The notes below the pieces were generated by a model. That model made no database searches. It was not told where the DNA came from and saw nothing but the letters and a program-made list of their open reading frames with translations. This document shows, in pieces, positions 19,863-27,555 of a stretch of 38,978 nt of DNA. The translations under genes were made by a program, and so were the position numbers. The DNA lies in assembly GCF_018861755.1 (NCBI RefSeq), contig NZ_JAHLEF010000043.1, forward strand, positions 1 through 38,978. The letters run 5' to 3'. Numbering within the stretch: the first letter of the stretch is position 1; each line of letters starts with the position of its first letter. This DNA is from Clostridium sp. CF012. Its GTDB lineage: Bacteria > Bacillota > Clostridia > Clostridiales > Clostridiaceae.

Positions 19863-19885
19863 AAGATCCACTAGCCCCGGATCTT
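19863..19885 (+). promoter_or_regulatory. Hairpin in the rplM leader (possible L13 leader)
   Basis: AAGATCC (19863-19869) pairs perfectly with GGATCTT (19879-19885) around a 9-nt loop ACTAGCCCC. It lies between the promoter and the ribosome binding site (AGGGAGGG). Firmicutes rplM transcripts are known to carry a conserved L13 leader. I cannot confirm by eye that this one matches the described fold, so the identity is an inference from position. Confidence 0.5.
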
Positions 19886-19927
19886 TAGCATAGAAATTAA
19901 TTGTTAAAAGTTCAGGGAGGGAAAATA

Positions 19928-20368
19928 ATGAAATCAAAATCATTCATAGCAAAACCACTAGAAGTAGAAAGAAAATGGTTCGTTGTCGACGTAGAAGGAA
20001 AAGTTTTAGGAAGAGCAGCTAGCCAAATAGCTTCAATATTAAGAGGAAAACATAAACCAACATTTACACCACATGTGGATACTGGTGACTTTGTAATTGT
20101 AATAAATGCTGATAAGATCGTTTTAACTGGTAAGAAATTAGACCAAAAAATGTTAAGACATCACTCTTTTTATCCAGGTGGATTAAAAGAAGTTCCATAT
20201 AGAGTAGCATTAGTTAAAAAACCTGAGTTTATTTTTGAAGAGGCAGTAAGAAGAATGCTTCCAAAGGGACCACTAGGTCGTCAAACAGCTAAAAAAATGA
20301 CTGTTTACAGAGGACCAGAACATAAGAACCAGGCACAGAATCCAGAAACATTAGTGCTTAAATACTAA
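19928..20368 (+). CDS. rplM: 50S ribosomal protein L13 (uL13)
   Basis: A 146-residue protein [20 protein letters not shown] onward, with [36 protein letters not shown] and the L13 signature [33 protein letters not shown]13 is among the first proteins to join 23S rRNA. ATG 19928 follows AGGGAGGG; the in-frame TTG at 19901 lies before that site. It forms a two-gene operon with rpsI. Confidence 0.97.
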   Translation: MKSKSFIAKPLEVERKWFVVDVEGKVLGRAASQIASILRGKHKPTFTPHVDTGDFVIVINADKIVLTGKKLDQKMLRHHSFYPGGLKEVPYRVALVKKPEFIFEEAVRRMLPKGPLGRQTAKKMTVYRGPEHKNQAQNPETLVLKY

Positions 20369-20392
20369 TCAGGTTAGGAGGGAGTAAATATA

Positions 20393-20785
20393 ATGGCAAA
20401 AGTTCAATATATAGGAACAGGAAGAAGAAAGAAATCAGTTGCGAGAGTTAGACTTATACCTGGAGAAGGTAAAATTGTTATAAATAAAAGAGCAATAGAA
20501 AATTATTTCGGATTAGAAACTTTAATGCTTATAGTTAACCAACCACTAGTGTTAACTGGAACTAAAGATAAATTCGATATATTAGTTAATGTACACGGTG
20601 GTGGATATACAGGTCAAGCCGGTGCAATAAGACATGGTATTTCAAGATCACTTCTTAAAGCTGATGAAACTTTAAGACCTGAACTTAAAAAAGCAGGATT
20701 TTTAACAAGAGATCCAAGAATGAAAGAAAGAAAGAAATACGGTCTTAAAAAAGCAAGAAAAGCATCTCAGTTCTCAAAGAGATAA
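20393..20785 (+). CDS. rpsI: 30S ribosomal protein S9 (uS9)
   Basis: A 130-residue protein [20 protein letters not shown] onward, with [21 protein letters not shown] and the C-terminal [24 protein letters not shown]. The final Lys-Arg tail reaches the P-site tRNA anticodon. Standard length. It follows rplM by 24 nt with AGGAGGG, and a terminator follows. Confidence 0.98.
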   Translation: MAKVQYIGTGRRKKSVARVRLIPGEGKIVINKRAIENYFGLETLMLIVNQPLVLTGTKDKFDILVNVHGGGYTGQAGAIRHGISRSLLKADETLRPELKKAGFLTRDPRMKERKKYGLKKARKASQFSKR

Positions 20786-20802
20786 TATTTTTGTACATAA
20801 GA

Positions 20803-20843
20803 GGGAATATACACTTAGTAAAGGTGTATATTCCCTTTTTTTA
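20803..20843 (+). terminator. Terminator after rpsI
   Basis: GGGAATATACAC (20803-20814) pairs with GTGTATATTCCC (20824-20835) over 12 bp around a 9-nt loop, followed directly by a run of eight T. A strong rho-independent terminator. Confidence 0.95.
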
Positions 20844-20914
20844 TTTTATAAAAATTTATAAAGTTATTAACTTAATATAATATATCAATATAATGGAAAA
20901 GTAAATACTCATTA

Positions 20915-20986
20915 TGTTATGTTTGTGTTAAGTTTATTAAAGTCTATGTTAAATATAGTACAAAATACATAACATATAGCTTAACT
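20915..20986 (+). promoter_or_regulatory. Candidate PhoP-box repeats before nptA
   Basis: On the minus strand TTAACA-like hexamers recur with 10-11 nt spacing. Seen on the plus strand they are TGTTAT 20915, TGTTAA 20926, ATTAAA 20936 and TGTTAA 20947. On the plus strand ATAACA (20969) and TTAACT (20981) follow. B. subtilis PhoP binds direct TTAACA-like repeats about 11 nt apart. The downstream gene is a phosphate symporter, which makes a phosphate-starvation operator plausible. The high AT content weakens the case. Confidence 0.4.
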
Positions 20987-20996
20987 TATAGTATTA

Positions 20997-21025
20997 TTTA
21001 GATGAATGATTAAAGTACTTATAAT
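20997..21025 (+). promoter_or_regulatory. Probable nptA promoter
   Basis: A perfect TATAAT at 21020-21025 is preceded 17 nt upstream by a weak TTTAGA (20997-21002). A strong -10 with a poor -35 is the usual form of an activator-dependent promoter, in keeping with the PhoP-like repeats just upstream. Confidence 0.5.
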
Positions 21026-21048
21026 AAGTTTAAATATGGAGGGATTTT

Positions 21049-22665
21049 ATGAATGCAGTAAATATGTTTATAGGGCTTTTTGGAGGACTAGGGTTATTCC
21101 TGTATGGAATGAAGATGATGGGAGATGGACTGGCAAATACTTCCGGTGAAAAACTTAAAAAGATATTTGAAAAAATCACATCGAATCCCATTAAAGGAGT
21201 GGCAACAGGGGCTGCTATAACGGCAGTTATTCAAAGCAGCAGTGCTACTACAGTAATGGTAGTAGGTTTTGTAAATGCAGGCCTTATGAACTTATATCAA
21301 GCAGCAGCAGTAATTATGGGAGCTAATATTGGAACTACTGTAACGGCGCAGCTAATTGCATTTAACCTTGATAATATAATACCGATATTTTTAGGAATAG
21401 GTTCGCTAACAATAATATTTTCTAAGGGTAAGAAAAGTAGAGAAATAGGTAATATAATATTAGGACTTGGTATTCTCTTTTTAGGAATGCAATTAATGAA
21501 GGACACTATGTCTCCACTAGCTGAGTCGCCAGCTTTTGCAACTTTAATAATGAAGCTCGAAGGAAATACTATCTTAGGGATTTTAACCGGTGCACTAATG
21601 ACTGCTGTAATCCAAAGTTCCTCCGCATCCACTGGCATTATAGTAGTATTAGCTTCTACAGGAGCGCTACCACTGGCAGTAGCAGTTCCAATTTTATTTG
21701 GTAATAATATAGGTACATGTATAACAGCACTATTATCAAGCATAGGAACTTCAAAAACAGCAAAAAAAGCAGCCTTAATACATCTATTCTTTAACATATT
21801 TGGTACTTTGATTTTTATACCATTAATAAATCCACTAATAAGCCTTGTGCAAGGTATATCGCCAGGTGGAACTATAGATATAAAAAGACAAATTGCAAAT
21901 GCCCACACTATATTTAACATAACAAATACAATAATTATGGTACCATTTATAAAATATCTTGTTTTACTCGTTAATAAAATAATACCTGGAGAAGATGAAG
22001 TTCAAACAATGGGTGTTAAGTATATAGATGACAGGTTACTAGAGACACCGGTAATTGCAGTTGGTCAAACTACAAAAGAGGTTGTTAGAATGGCAAATCT
22101 CGCAAAAGAGAATGTACAACTTGCTATGGACTGTTTTATTAACAATAATGAAAGTAGTATAAAAACTGTTTATGGAAATGAAAAATTAATAAATTTACTG
22201 GAGGACGAAATTACATCATATTTAGTAAAGCTTTCCTCAGCAGAATTATCCGAGCACCAAACTAAAATAGTAACGTCTATGTTTAATGTAGTAAATGATA
22301 TAGAGCGTATTGGAGATCATGCCGAGAATTTGGCAGATATAACTAGTGAAAAGATCCAAAAGAATTTGAATTTCTCCAGAGAAGCGCTACATGAGTTAGA
22401 TGGAATGTATAAATACATAGTGCATGCCTTAGAGATTAGTATTGAAAGTTTTGAAAATAATGATATTCTAAAGGCAGAATCTATTATGGAAATAGAAAAT
22501 AGAATTGACAGCTTAGAAAAAGAACTAAGGTTATCACATATAAGAAGATTAAATACTGGGACTTGCGGTGCTACAGTTGGAACCATGTTTTTAGATATGA
22601 TTAGTAATTTTGAAAGAATCGGAGATCATGCAACCAATATTGCCGAAGTAGTAATAAAAAAATAA
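21049..22665 (+). CDS. Na+/phosphate symporter with PhoU-like domain
   Basis: A 538-residue protein of the NptA/YjbB family. The membrane part (about 1-315) contains the two family repeats, with QSSSATT at 62-68 and QSSSAST at 189-195, each followed by a GANIGTT or GNNIGTC motif; these lie in the substrate path of SLC34-type carriers. The C-terminal cytosolic part (about 340-538) is PhoU-like, with the repeated signature ERIGDHAENLAD and ERIGDHATNIAE. It probably imports phosphate with sodium; direction and ion are inferred from the family. A terminator follows at 22683. Confidence 0.9.
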   Translation: MNAVNMFIGLFGGLGLFLYGMKMMGDGLANTSGEKLKKIFEKITSNPIKGVATGAAITAVIQSSSATTVMVVGFVNAGLMNLYQAAAVIMGANIGTTVTAQLIAFNLDNIIPIFLGIGSLTIIFSKGKKSREIGNIILGLGILFLGMQLMKDTMSPLAESPAFATLIMKLEGNTILGILTGALMTAVIQSSSASTGIIVVLASTGALPLAVAVPILFGNNIGTCITALLSSIGTSKTAKKAALIHLFFNIFGTLIFIPLINPLISLVQGISPGGTIDIKRQIANAHTIFNITNTIIMVPFIKYLVLLVNKIIPGEDEVQTMGVKYIDDRLLETPVIAVGQTTKEVVRMANLAKENVQLAMDCFINNNESSIKTVYGNEKLINLLEDEITSYLVKLSSAELSEHQTKIVTSMFNVVNDIERIGDHAENLADITSEKIQKNLNFSREALHELDGMYKYIVHALEISIESFENNDILKAESIMEIENRIDSLEKELRLSHIRRLNTGTCGATVGTMFLDMISNFERIGDHATNIAEVVIKK

Positions 22666-22682
22666 GAATGTAAAAAGAGAAG

Positions 22683-22713
22683 CATCTGCCAGAATTTTTG
22701 GTGGGTGTTTTTT
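22683..22713 (+). terminator. Terminator after the phosphate symporter
   Basis: CATCTGCCA (22683-22691) pairs with TGGTGGGTG (22699-22707) over 9 bp with three G-U pairs and a 7-nt loop, followed by six T. Position 17 nt after the symporter stop fits an intrinsic terminator. Confidence 0.8.
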
Positions 22714-22803
22714 GTCTATATACTAAGTAGTATAGAAATAATACTAAATAGGCTACAAGGCGAATAAAATAAATGGTAGTAATATATAAAAAGGGTGGGT
22801 GCA

Positions 22804-23523
22804 TTGAAATACGGAAACAATAAATTAATAGCTACTGTAATAGTAATCATTGTAGCGATGGGAAGCTTTATAGTAGTAAATTTAAGCTTTGTTAAACAAA
22901 CTATGAATAATGAAAGATTACAAATAGGGAGTAAAAAAATACTCATTGATGCCGGCCATGGGGGAATGGATGGTGGAACAAGTTCTAAAAATGGTACTGT
23001 GGAAAAAAACATTAATTTAAGTATAGCAACAAAGCTTAAAGATAACTTGCAAAAAATAGGTTATGAGGTAGTTATGACAAGAGAAGAGGATGCAGGACTT
23101 TACTCAAGCAGTGGAACTATAAGAGCAAGATACACTGAAGATTTGAAAAAAAGATGTGATTTAAAGAAATCTAGTAATTGCGATATGTTTATTAGTATTC
23201 ATTTAAATTATTTTACCCAGAGCAAATATTCTGGAGCACAGGTATGGTACTCGGATTATAAAGATAGTGCAACTTTTGCTGGTACAGTCCAGAAAAATCT
23301 TAGGATAGATTTAGATCCCAGTAATAAAAGAGTGCAAAAGCCTGCTAAAACTGCTTATAAGATATTAAGAGAGAATGACACTATGCCAAGTGTTTTAGTA
23401 GAATGTGGGTTTTTATCAAACTATGAAGAGGAGCAAAAATTAAAGTCTAATGAATATCAAGATAAAATTGCAAATTCTATAAGTAAATCTATAAGTGAGT
23501 TTTTTATCAGTATGTACCAATAG
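22804..23523 (+). CDS. cwlD: N-acetylmuramoyl-L-alanine amidase CwlD
   Basis: A 239-residue Amidase_3 protein with an N-terminal membrane anchor (about 7-30). Zinc ligands are H52 (IDAGHGGMDGG), E67 (VEKNINLS) and the histidine of SIHLN; the catalytic glutamate lies in VLVECGFLSN. In spore formers CwlD, with PdaA, makes the muramic-delta-lactam of cortex peptidoglycan required for germination. Length matches B. subtilis CwlD (about 237). TTG 22804 is preferred over GTG 22795, because AAAGG stands 9 nt before it. This gene is the main sign that the organism sporulates. Confidence 0.9.
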   Translation: MKYGNNKLIATVIVIIVAMGSFIVVNLSFVKQTMNNERLQIGSKKILIDAGHGGMDGGTSSKNGTVEKNINLSIATKLKDNLQKIGYEVVMTREEDAGLYSSSGTIRARYTEDLKKRCDLKKSSNCDMFISIHLNYFTQSKYSGAQVWYSDYKDSATFAGTVQKNLRIDLDPSNKRVQKPAKTAYKILRENDTMPSVLVECGFLSNYEEEQKLKSNEYQDKIANSISKSISEFFISMYQ

Positions 23524-23542
23524 TAAATAAATAATATAAAGT

Positions 23543-23576
23543 AAAAAGACATATTATCCTAGTAATATGTCTTTTT
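23543..23576. terminator. Bidirectional terminator between cwlD and the DUF3048 gene
   Basis: A 14-bp perfect stem (23543-23556 with 23563-23576) and a 6-nt loop, with A5 at the left foot and T5 at the right foot. It can end both the plus-strand cwlD transcript and the minus-strand transcript from the DUF3048 gene. Confidence 0.9.
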
Positions 23577-23621
23577 AGTTCCAATTGGACTTTATAGATA
23601 GTGCCAATTTATATTTAATTG

Positions 23622-24401
23622 TTAATCATAGGCCACTGAAGAGTCCTTGTCAATAAAAATCCACCAGGTAGTTCCGGGCATTAGTGAAACCTCCTTCCCA
23701 TTTTCATCACTAATCTTTATTGGGGAGTTACCTTTTCTACTCCATTTAATATCTTGAGCTATTCCAGCGCAAAAAAGCAACCCAGATCCCTGGTTTTCAG
23801 AGGAGGTTAAGGTTTCCTCGTTAGTAATATTACCATGAATAAATTGTATGACAATATTAGAAAGCACTACGGGAGAATCAGTGTCTTTGTCAATCTGTAG
23901 GCCTCTATAGTGATGGTATTCTCCATTTTGATATAAAAAATTTGAAGATGAACCTTCATTGAAAGTCACGAAAATATTTGTAGCGTTCCTACCTTTAATG
24001 TCACCTATGGCAATATTATCAGAAAAATTAAATTTTGGAAGATATGAATTAGAGTATTCTTTTAGGTTAACGGCCCCACTAATGTTTTTGGCTGCCTCTT
24101 GGTTAAATATAGCCTTATAAGTTATTCCAGAAGAGTTACTAAGGAACTCAAGAACCACATCCGCACTACTAAGCCCTATAAGTGGAGCACCCTTACTAGC
24201 ATTATTATAAGTTGCAATTTTCGAAGATTTTTCAAGGTTTGGATTGTAAATTCTTTCCCCAGTATATTTTGATATGTTTACTTGATCATGCACATAAACA
24301 TAAGAAATATGTGTGATAATTCTATATATAAATATTGAAAGAATTAATATTAAAATTGTGCTTAAAAGATATATAACAATAGAAAAGTGTTTCTTTATCA
24401 A
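23622..24401 (-). CDS. DUF3048 (YerB-like) membrane-anchored protein
   Basis: A 259-residue protein with a single N-terminal hydrophobic segment (about 7-27), probably a membrane anchor with the rest outside the cell. The match to DUF3048/YerB is seen in APLIGLSSADVVLEFLSNSS (near-consensus for the N-terminal subdomain) and in GSGLLFCAGIAQDIKWSRKGNSPIKISDENGKEVSLMPGTTWWIF (C-terminal subdomain). It is shorter than typical YerB lipoproteins and has no lipobox cysteine. Function is unknown. The start is TTG 24401 behind an AAGGGGG site. It stands alone, convergent with cwlD. Confidence 0.7.
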   Translation of the reverse strand: MIKKHFSIVIYLLSTILILILSIFIYRIITHISYVYVHDQVNISKYTGERIYNPNLEKSSKIATYNNASKGAPLIGLSSADVVLEFLSNSSGITYKAIFNQEAAKNISGAVNLKEYSNSYLPKFNFSDNIAIGDIKGRNATNIFVTFNEGSSSNFLYQNGEYHHYRGLQIDKDTDSPVVLSNIVIQFIHGNITNEETLTSSENQGSGLLFCAGIAQDIKWSRKGNSPIKISDENGKEVSLMPGTTWWIFIDKDSSVAYD

Positions 24402-24582
24402 AAGGGGCCCCCTTAGTATTTGTATATACTATTTTAATAGTATTATTTAAAGAATATAACCATAAACATGAAAACCTTATCAATTCTATTGGAAATAGTA
24501 TTAAACGTAAGGCTAAGGTAGATAAGTGGGGTTAAGTTCTCCATATCACCAAAAACAACACTAAATGGTAATAATACAATGA

Positions 24583-24642
24583 TTGAAATGGACTAGTCCA
24601 CATGGTATTATAAACATGGTAGTGGATTAGTCCATTAATCCA
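24583..24642 (+). promoter_or_regulatory. Promoter with two operators before the GntR-glm operon
   Basis: TTGAAA (24583-24588) and TATTAT (24606-24611) are spaced 17 nt apart. The spacer starts with a perfect palindrome TGGACTAGTCCA (24589-24600). A near-copy, TGGATTAGTCCA (24623-24634), lies just after the expected start point near 24618; it also belongs to a longer inverted repeat, TGGATTA-6-TAATCCA (24623-24642). The centres are 34 bp apart. This is the expected form of an autorepressed GntR promoter; that the adjacent protein binds here is inference. Confidence 0.75.
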
Positions 24643-24664
24643 ATATGCTTTGGGAGGGATTTTT

Positions 24665-25633
24665 ATTAACATCGAGATAAACAAAAAAAATGGAGTACCG
24701 CTTTATATTCAAGTTAAAAATCAGATCATGGATGAAATAAAAAAAGGATCTCTCAAGGTTGGAACAAAAATGCCTACAGAAAGAGAATTATCTCAGCGAA
24801 TAAATGTAAGCAGAAATACTATAAGCACTGCATATAATGACTTGGAACAAGATGGGGCATTGAAATCCTATCAAGGTAAGGGAACTTTTGTAGTGGAGGA
24901 AGCTATATCTTGGGAAAGCCTAGATATAAGAAAAAAAATAATGAAATTCGTTGATTTAGGACTAGAGGAAGCTTTGGAAATTGGAATGAAACCAGAAGAA
25001 TTTTTAGACATAGTAAATCAAAGAGTAAATGAAAAAAAACAAATAATGGATAAAATCGTAGCAGTATATGTAGAGTGCAATATTGAACAAGCTAAAATGT
25101 TTAGTAGTCAACTTAGTAAAAATAGCAATATGAATGTAATGAATTTAACAATAAATGAGTTGCAAAAGATGGACAAGGAGACTAAAGAAAAGATTGAAGC
25201 AGCTGAGTTTATAATAACCACCTTTAATCATATTAATGAAGTTACGAATTTAACTAAGGGACTTAATAAGGAGATTTTGGGAGTTGCTATAACTCCAAAT
25301 TTAGAACCAATAGTTAAGATTGCTAGATATGCTGCAGATACAAAGTTTGGATTTATATGTATCTCTGAAGAATTTATGTTCAAAATAAAAGGAGCTTTAG
25401 AAAAGGCCGGATTATCTGAAGTTGATATTACATACTCCAATACCACGGATAGTAATGAACTTTTGAATATAATGCAAAAATCAGATGTTATGATAGTATC
25501 CCCAGGTAGATATAAAGATGTTAAAAGTGAAAATTTCAGCAATAAGGAAATAATACAATTTCTATATAGTCTAGATGATGGCTCAGTAAAAGCGCTTAGA
25601 TCAAAGATTATTGAAATAAAGTTCAAAAAATAA
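24665..25633 (+). CDS. GntR-family transcriptional regulator, probable glutamate-fermentation control
   Basis: About 322 residues. The N-terminal winged helix (about 6-76) is clearly GntR: PLYIQVKNQIMDEI, PTERELSQRINVSRNTISTAY, then the wing LKSYQGKGTFVV. The remaining 240 residues form a domain I do not recognise, with alternating helix and strand, probably the effector-binding part. No ATG, GTG or TTG stands at a suitable distance from GGAGGG (24653-24658); ATT 24665 is 6 nt away and aligns with the expected N-terminus (IEINKKNGVPLY). TTG 24650 overlaps the site. It leads the glutamate mutase operon. Confidence 0.85.
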   Translation: MNIEINKKNGVPLYIQVKNQIMDEIKKGSLKVGTKMPTERELSQRINVSRNTISTAYNDLEQDGALKSYQGKGTFVVEEAISWESLDIRKKIMKFVDLGLEEALEIGMKPEEFLDIVNQRVNEKKQIMDKIVAVYVECNIEQAKMFSSQLSKNSNMNVMNLTINELQKMDKETKEKIEAAEFIITTFNHINEVTNLTKGLNKEILGVAITPNLEPIVKIARYAADTKFGFICISEEFMFKIKGALEKAGLSEVDITYSNTTDSNELLNIMQKSDVMIVSPGRYKDVKSENFSNKEIIQFLYSLDDGSVKALRSKIIEIKFKK

Positions 25634-25667
25634 TGTTATAAAAAATTATTTAGGAGGCTTTTAAAAA

Positions 25668-26081
25668 ATGGAAAAAAAGACTTTAATTCTAGGAGTAATA
25701 GGGTCAGATTGTCACGCTGTTGGTAATAAAATTTTAGACTATGCACTTACAGAGGCTGGGTTTAATGTTATTAACATAGGAGTGCTTTCTCCACAAGAAG
25801 ATTTTATAAATGCAGCTGTTGAAACTAATGCAGATGTGATAATAGTATCTTCTCTATACGGACATGGAGAAATCGATTGCAGAGGCATGAGAGAGAAATG
25901 TGATGAAGCAGGCTTAAATGATATATTGCTATTTGTAGGTGGAAACATAGTTGTAGGAAAGCAAAATTGGGATGACGTTCACAGTAGATTTACAGCTATG
26001 GGGTTTAACAAGGTATATCCACCAGGAACATCACTAGAAACAACAATATATGACTTAAAAGAAGCATTAGGTCTATTATAG
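25668..26081 (+). CDS. glmS: Glutamate mutase, cobalamin-binding subunit (sigma)
   Basis: A 137-residue protein, exactly the length of the C. cochlearium subunit. The base-off/His-on B12 motif DxHxxG is D14-C-H16-A-V-G19, where H16 ligands the cobalt. Later segments [13 protein letters not shown] and [13 protein letters not shown] fit the Rossmann-like fold. With GlmE it forms the adenosylcobalamin enzyme that converts (S)-glutamate to (2S,3S)-3-methylaspartate, the first step of this fermentation. It begins 34 nt after the regulator gene, with AGGAGG. Confidence 0.98.
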   Translation: MEKKTLILGVIGSDCHAVGNKILDYALTEAGFNVINIGVLSPQEDFINAAVETNADVIIVSSLYGHGEIDCRGMREKCDEAGLNDILLFVGGNIVVGKQNWDDVHSRFTAMGFNKVYPPGTSLETTIYDLKEALGLL

Positions 26082-26090
26082 AATAGATGC

Positions 26091-26108
26091 GCCTGTTCTA
26101 GAATAGGC
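26091..26108 (+). other. Small hairpin between glmS and glmL
   Basis: GCCTGTTC (26091-26098) pairs with GAATAGGC (26101-26108), 8 bp including one G-U pair, with a very tight loop. No T tract follows, so it is not a terminator. It may stabilise or separate the glmS message; the role is unproven. Confidence 0.4.
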
Positions 26109-26141
26109 AGGACTATTATAAAATCAATAGGAGTGATATAA

Positions 26142-27536
26142 GTGGATGCATATTTACTTGTAGATTTTGGAAGTACATACACTAAACTGACTGTTGTAGA
26201 TATAGAAAAAGAAGAAATAATTGCTACAGCCAAAGACATAACAACAATTGAAGACAACATAATGATAGGCTATGACAAAGCTTATTTAAAAATAGAACAT
26301 ATAATAAAAGAAAAAAATGTTAATTTTATTAATAAGTTAGCATGCTCCTCAGCTGCAGGAGGTCTTAAGATGATAGCTATTGGACTGGTACCAGATTTAA
26401 CGGCAGAAGCTGCAAAAAGAGCAGCCCTTGGAGCTGGAGCTAGAGTATTAAAAGTATACAGCTATGAATTAACACTTACTGAAATAGAAGAAATTAAAAA
26501 TTCAGACTTAGATATAATACTTCTTGCAGGTGGAACTGATGGTGGTAACAAGGCATGCATAGTTCACAATGCAAAAATGTTAGCTGAAAATGAAGTTAAA
26601 TTACCAATAGTAGTAGCTGGAAATAAAGTTGCAAGCGATGAAATAAGAGATATATTCACAAAGGCAAAAATGTATTTTACTATTACGAGTAATGTAATGC
26701 CACAGTTAAGTAAACTAAATGTAGAACCCGCTAGAGAAGAAATTAGAAAAGTATTTATGGAAAAAATAATTGATGCTAAGGGTCTTAGCAATGCAGAAGA
26801 TTTAGTAAGTGGTATTTTAATGCCAACACCAGCAGCTGTGCTAAAGGCTGCAAGGATACTAAGTGAAGGCAGTGATGAAGAAAGTGGACTGGGAGACTTA
26901 ATAGTTATTGATATTGGTGGAGCAACCACAGATGTACATTCTATAGCAGATGGAGAACCTACAAAGTCAGGGGTTACCACACGTGGCCTAGAAGAACCAT
27001 TTGCTAAAAGAACTGTTGAAGGTGATCTTGGTATGAGATATTCTGCAGTTTCACTAAGGGAAGCGGCTGGTAGCAGAAAATTAAGAAAGTATCTAGGGGA
27101 CACAGATCGAAAAATTGATATTGATGCAAATTGTAAATATAGAATAGAACATATAAAGATGGTGCCTATGACTAAGGAAGAAATAGATTTTGATGAGGCT
27201 ATGGCTAAAGTAGCCACAGAGCTATCATTAGAAAGACATGTAGGTACTATTGAACACACACTTACACCTATGGGAGCAATGTATACTCAAATAGGAAAGG
27301 ATCTTATGGAAGTAAAGTATATGATAGGTACAGGTGGAGTATTAATACACAGCAAAAATCCACAAGATATTTTAAGTGCAGGAGCTTTTAGTGCAGAAAA
27401 CCCAACGTATTTAAAGCCGCGTCATGCGTCATATTTACTCGATAAAACTTATATATTATCGGCTATGGGGTTATTGTCGGAGGATTATCCAGATAAAGCG
27501 GTTAGAATCATGAAAAAATATTTAGTGCAAGTATAA
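26142..27536 (+). CDS. glmL: Glutamate mutase reactivation factor GlmL
   Basis: A 464-residue protein of the ASKHA (actin/Hsp70-like) fold. Nucleotide-binding motifs are LVDFGSTYTK (6-15), LLAGGTDGGNK (about 130) and VIDIGGATTDVHS (about 257-269). MutL/GlmL proteins lie between the two mutase subunits in clostridia and are thought to reactivate the enzyme when its cobalamin is damaged; the role rests on family knowledge. The start is GTG 26142 after AGGAGTGA. Gene order glmS-glmL-glmE is the same as in C. cochlearium and C. tetanomorphum. Confidence 0.95.
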   Translation: MDAYLLVDFGSTYTKLTVVDIEKEEIIATAKDITTIEDNIMIGYDKAYLKIEHIIKEKNVNFINKLACSSAAGGLKMIAIGLVPDLTAEAAKRAALGAGARVLKVYSYELTLTEIEEIKNSDLDIILLAGGTDGGNKACIVHNAKMLAENEVKLPIVVAGNKVASDEIRDIFTKAKMYFTITSNVMPQLSKLNVEPAREEIRKVFMEKIIDAKGLSNAEDLVSGILMPTPAAVLKAARILSEGSDEESGLGDLIVIDIGGATTDVHSIADGEPTKSGVTTRGLEEPFAKRTVEGDLGMRYSAVSLREAAGSRKLRKYLGDTDRKIDIDANCKYRIEHIKMVPMTKEEIDFDEAMAKVATELSLERHVGTIEHTLTPMGAMYTQIGKDLMEVKYMIGTGGVLIHSKNPQDILSAGAFSAENPTYLKPRHASYLLDKTYILSAMGLLSEDYPDKAVRIMKKYLVQV

Positions 27537-27555
27537 TTATTAGGAGGGAATTTTA

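Noticed and set aside
21297-21920. Minus-strand open frame opposite the phosphate symporter (207 codons)
   Set aside because: It mirrors a hydrophobic plus-strand gene with clear motifs and has no supporting start signal.
24427-24444. AT-only inverted repeat ATACTA-6-TAGTAT upstream of the DUF3048 gene
   Set aside because: Short AT-only arms are common in this genome, and no promoter could be placed around it with confidence.
25634-25667. Search for a separate promoter or cobalamin riboswitch before glmS
   Set aside because: The gap is only 34 nt and holds just a Shine-Dalgarno. glmS is most simply co-transcribed with the regulator gene, and the leader before the regulator is too short for a B12 riboswitch.
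26564-27259. Long minus-strand open frame opposite glmL (231 codons)
   Set aside because: It is the shadow of a conserved gene: low-complexity serine-rich translation, no ribosome binding site, no family resemblance.
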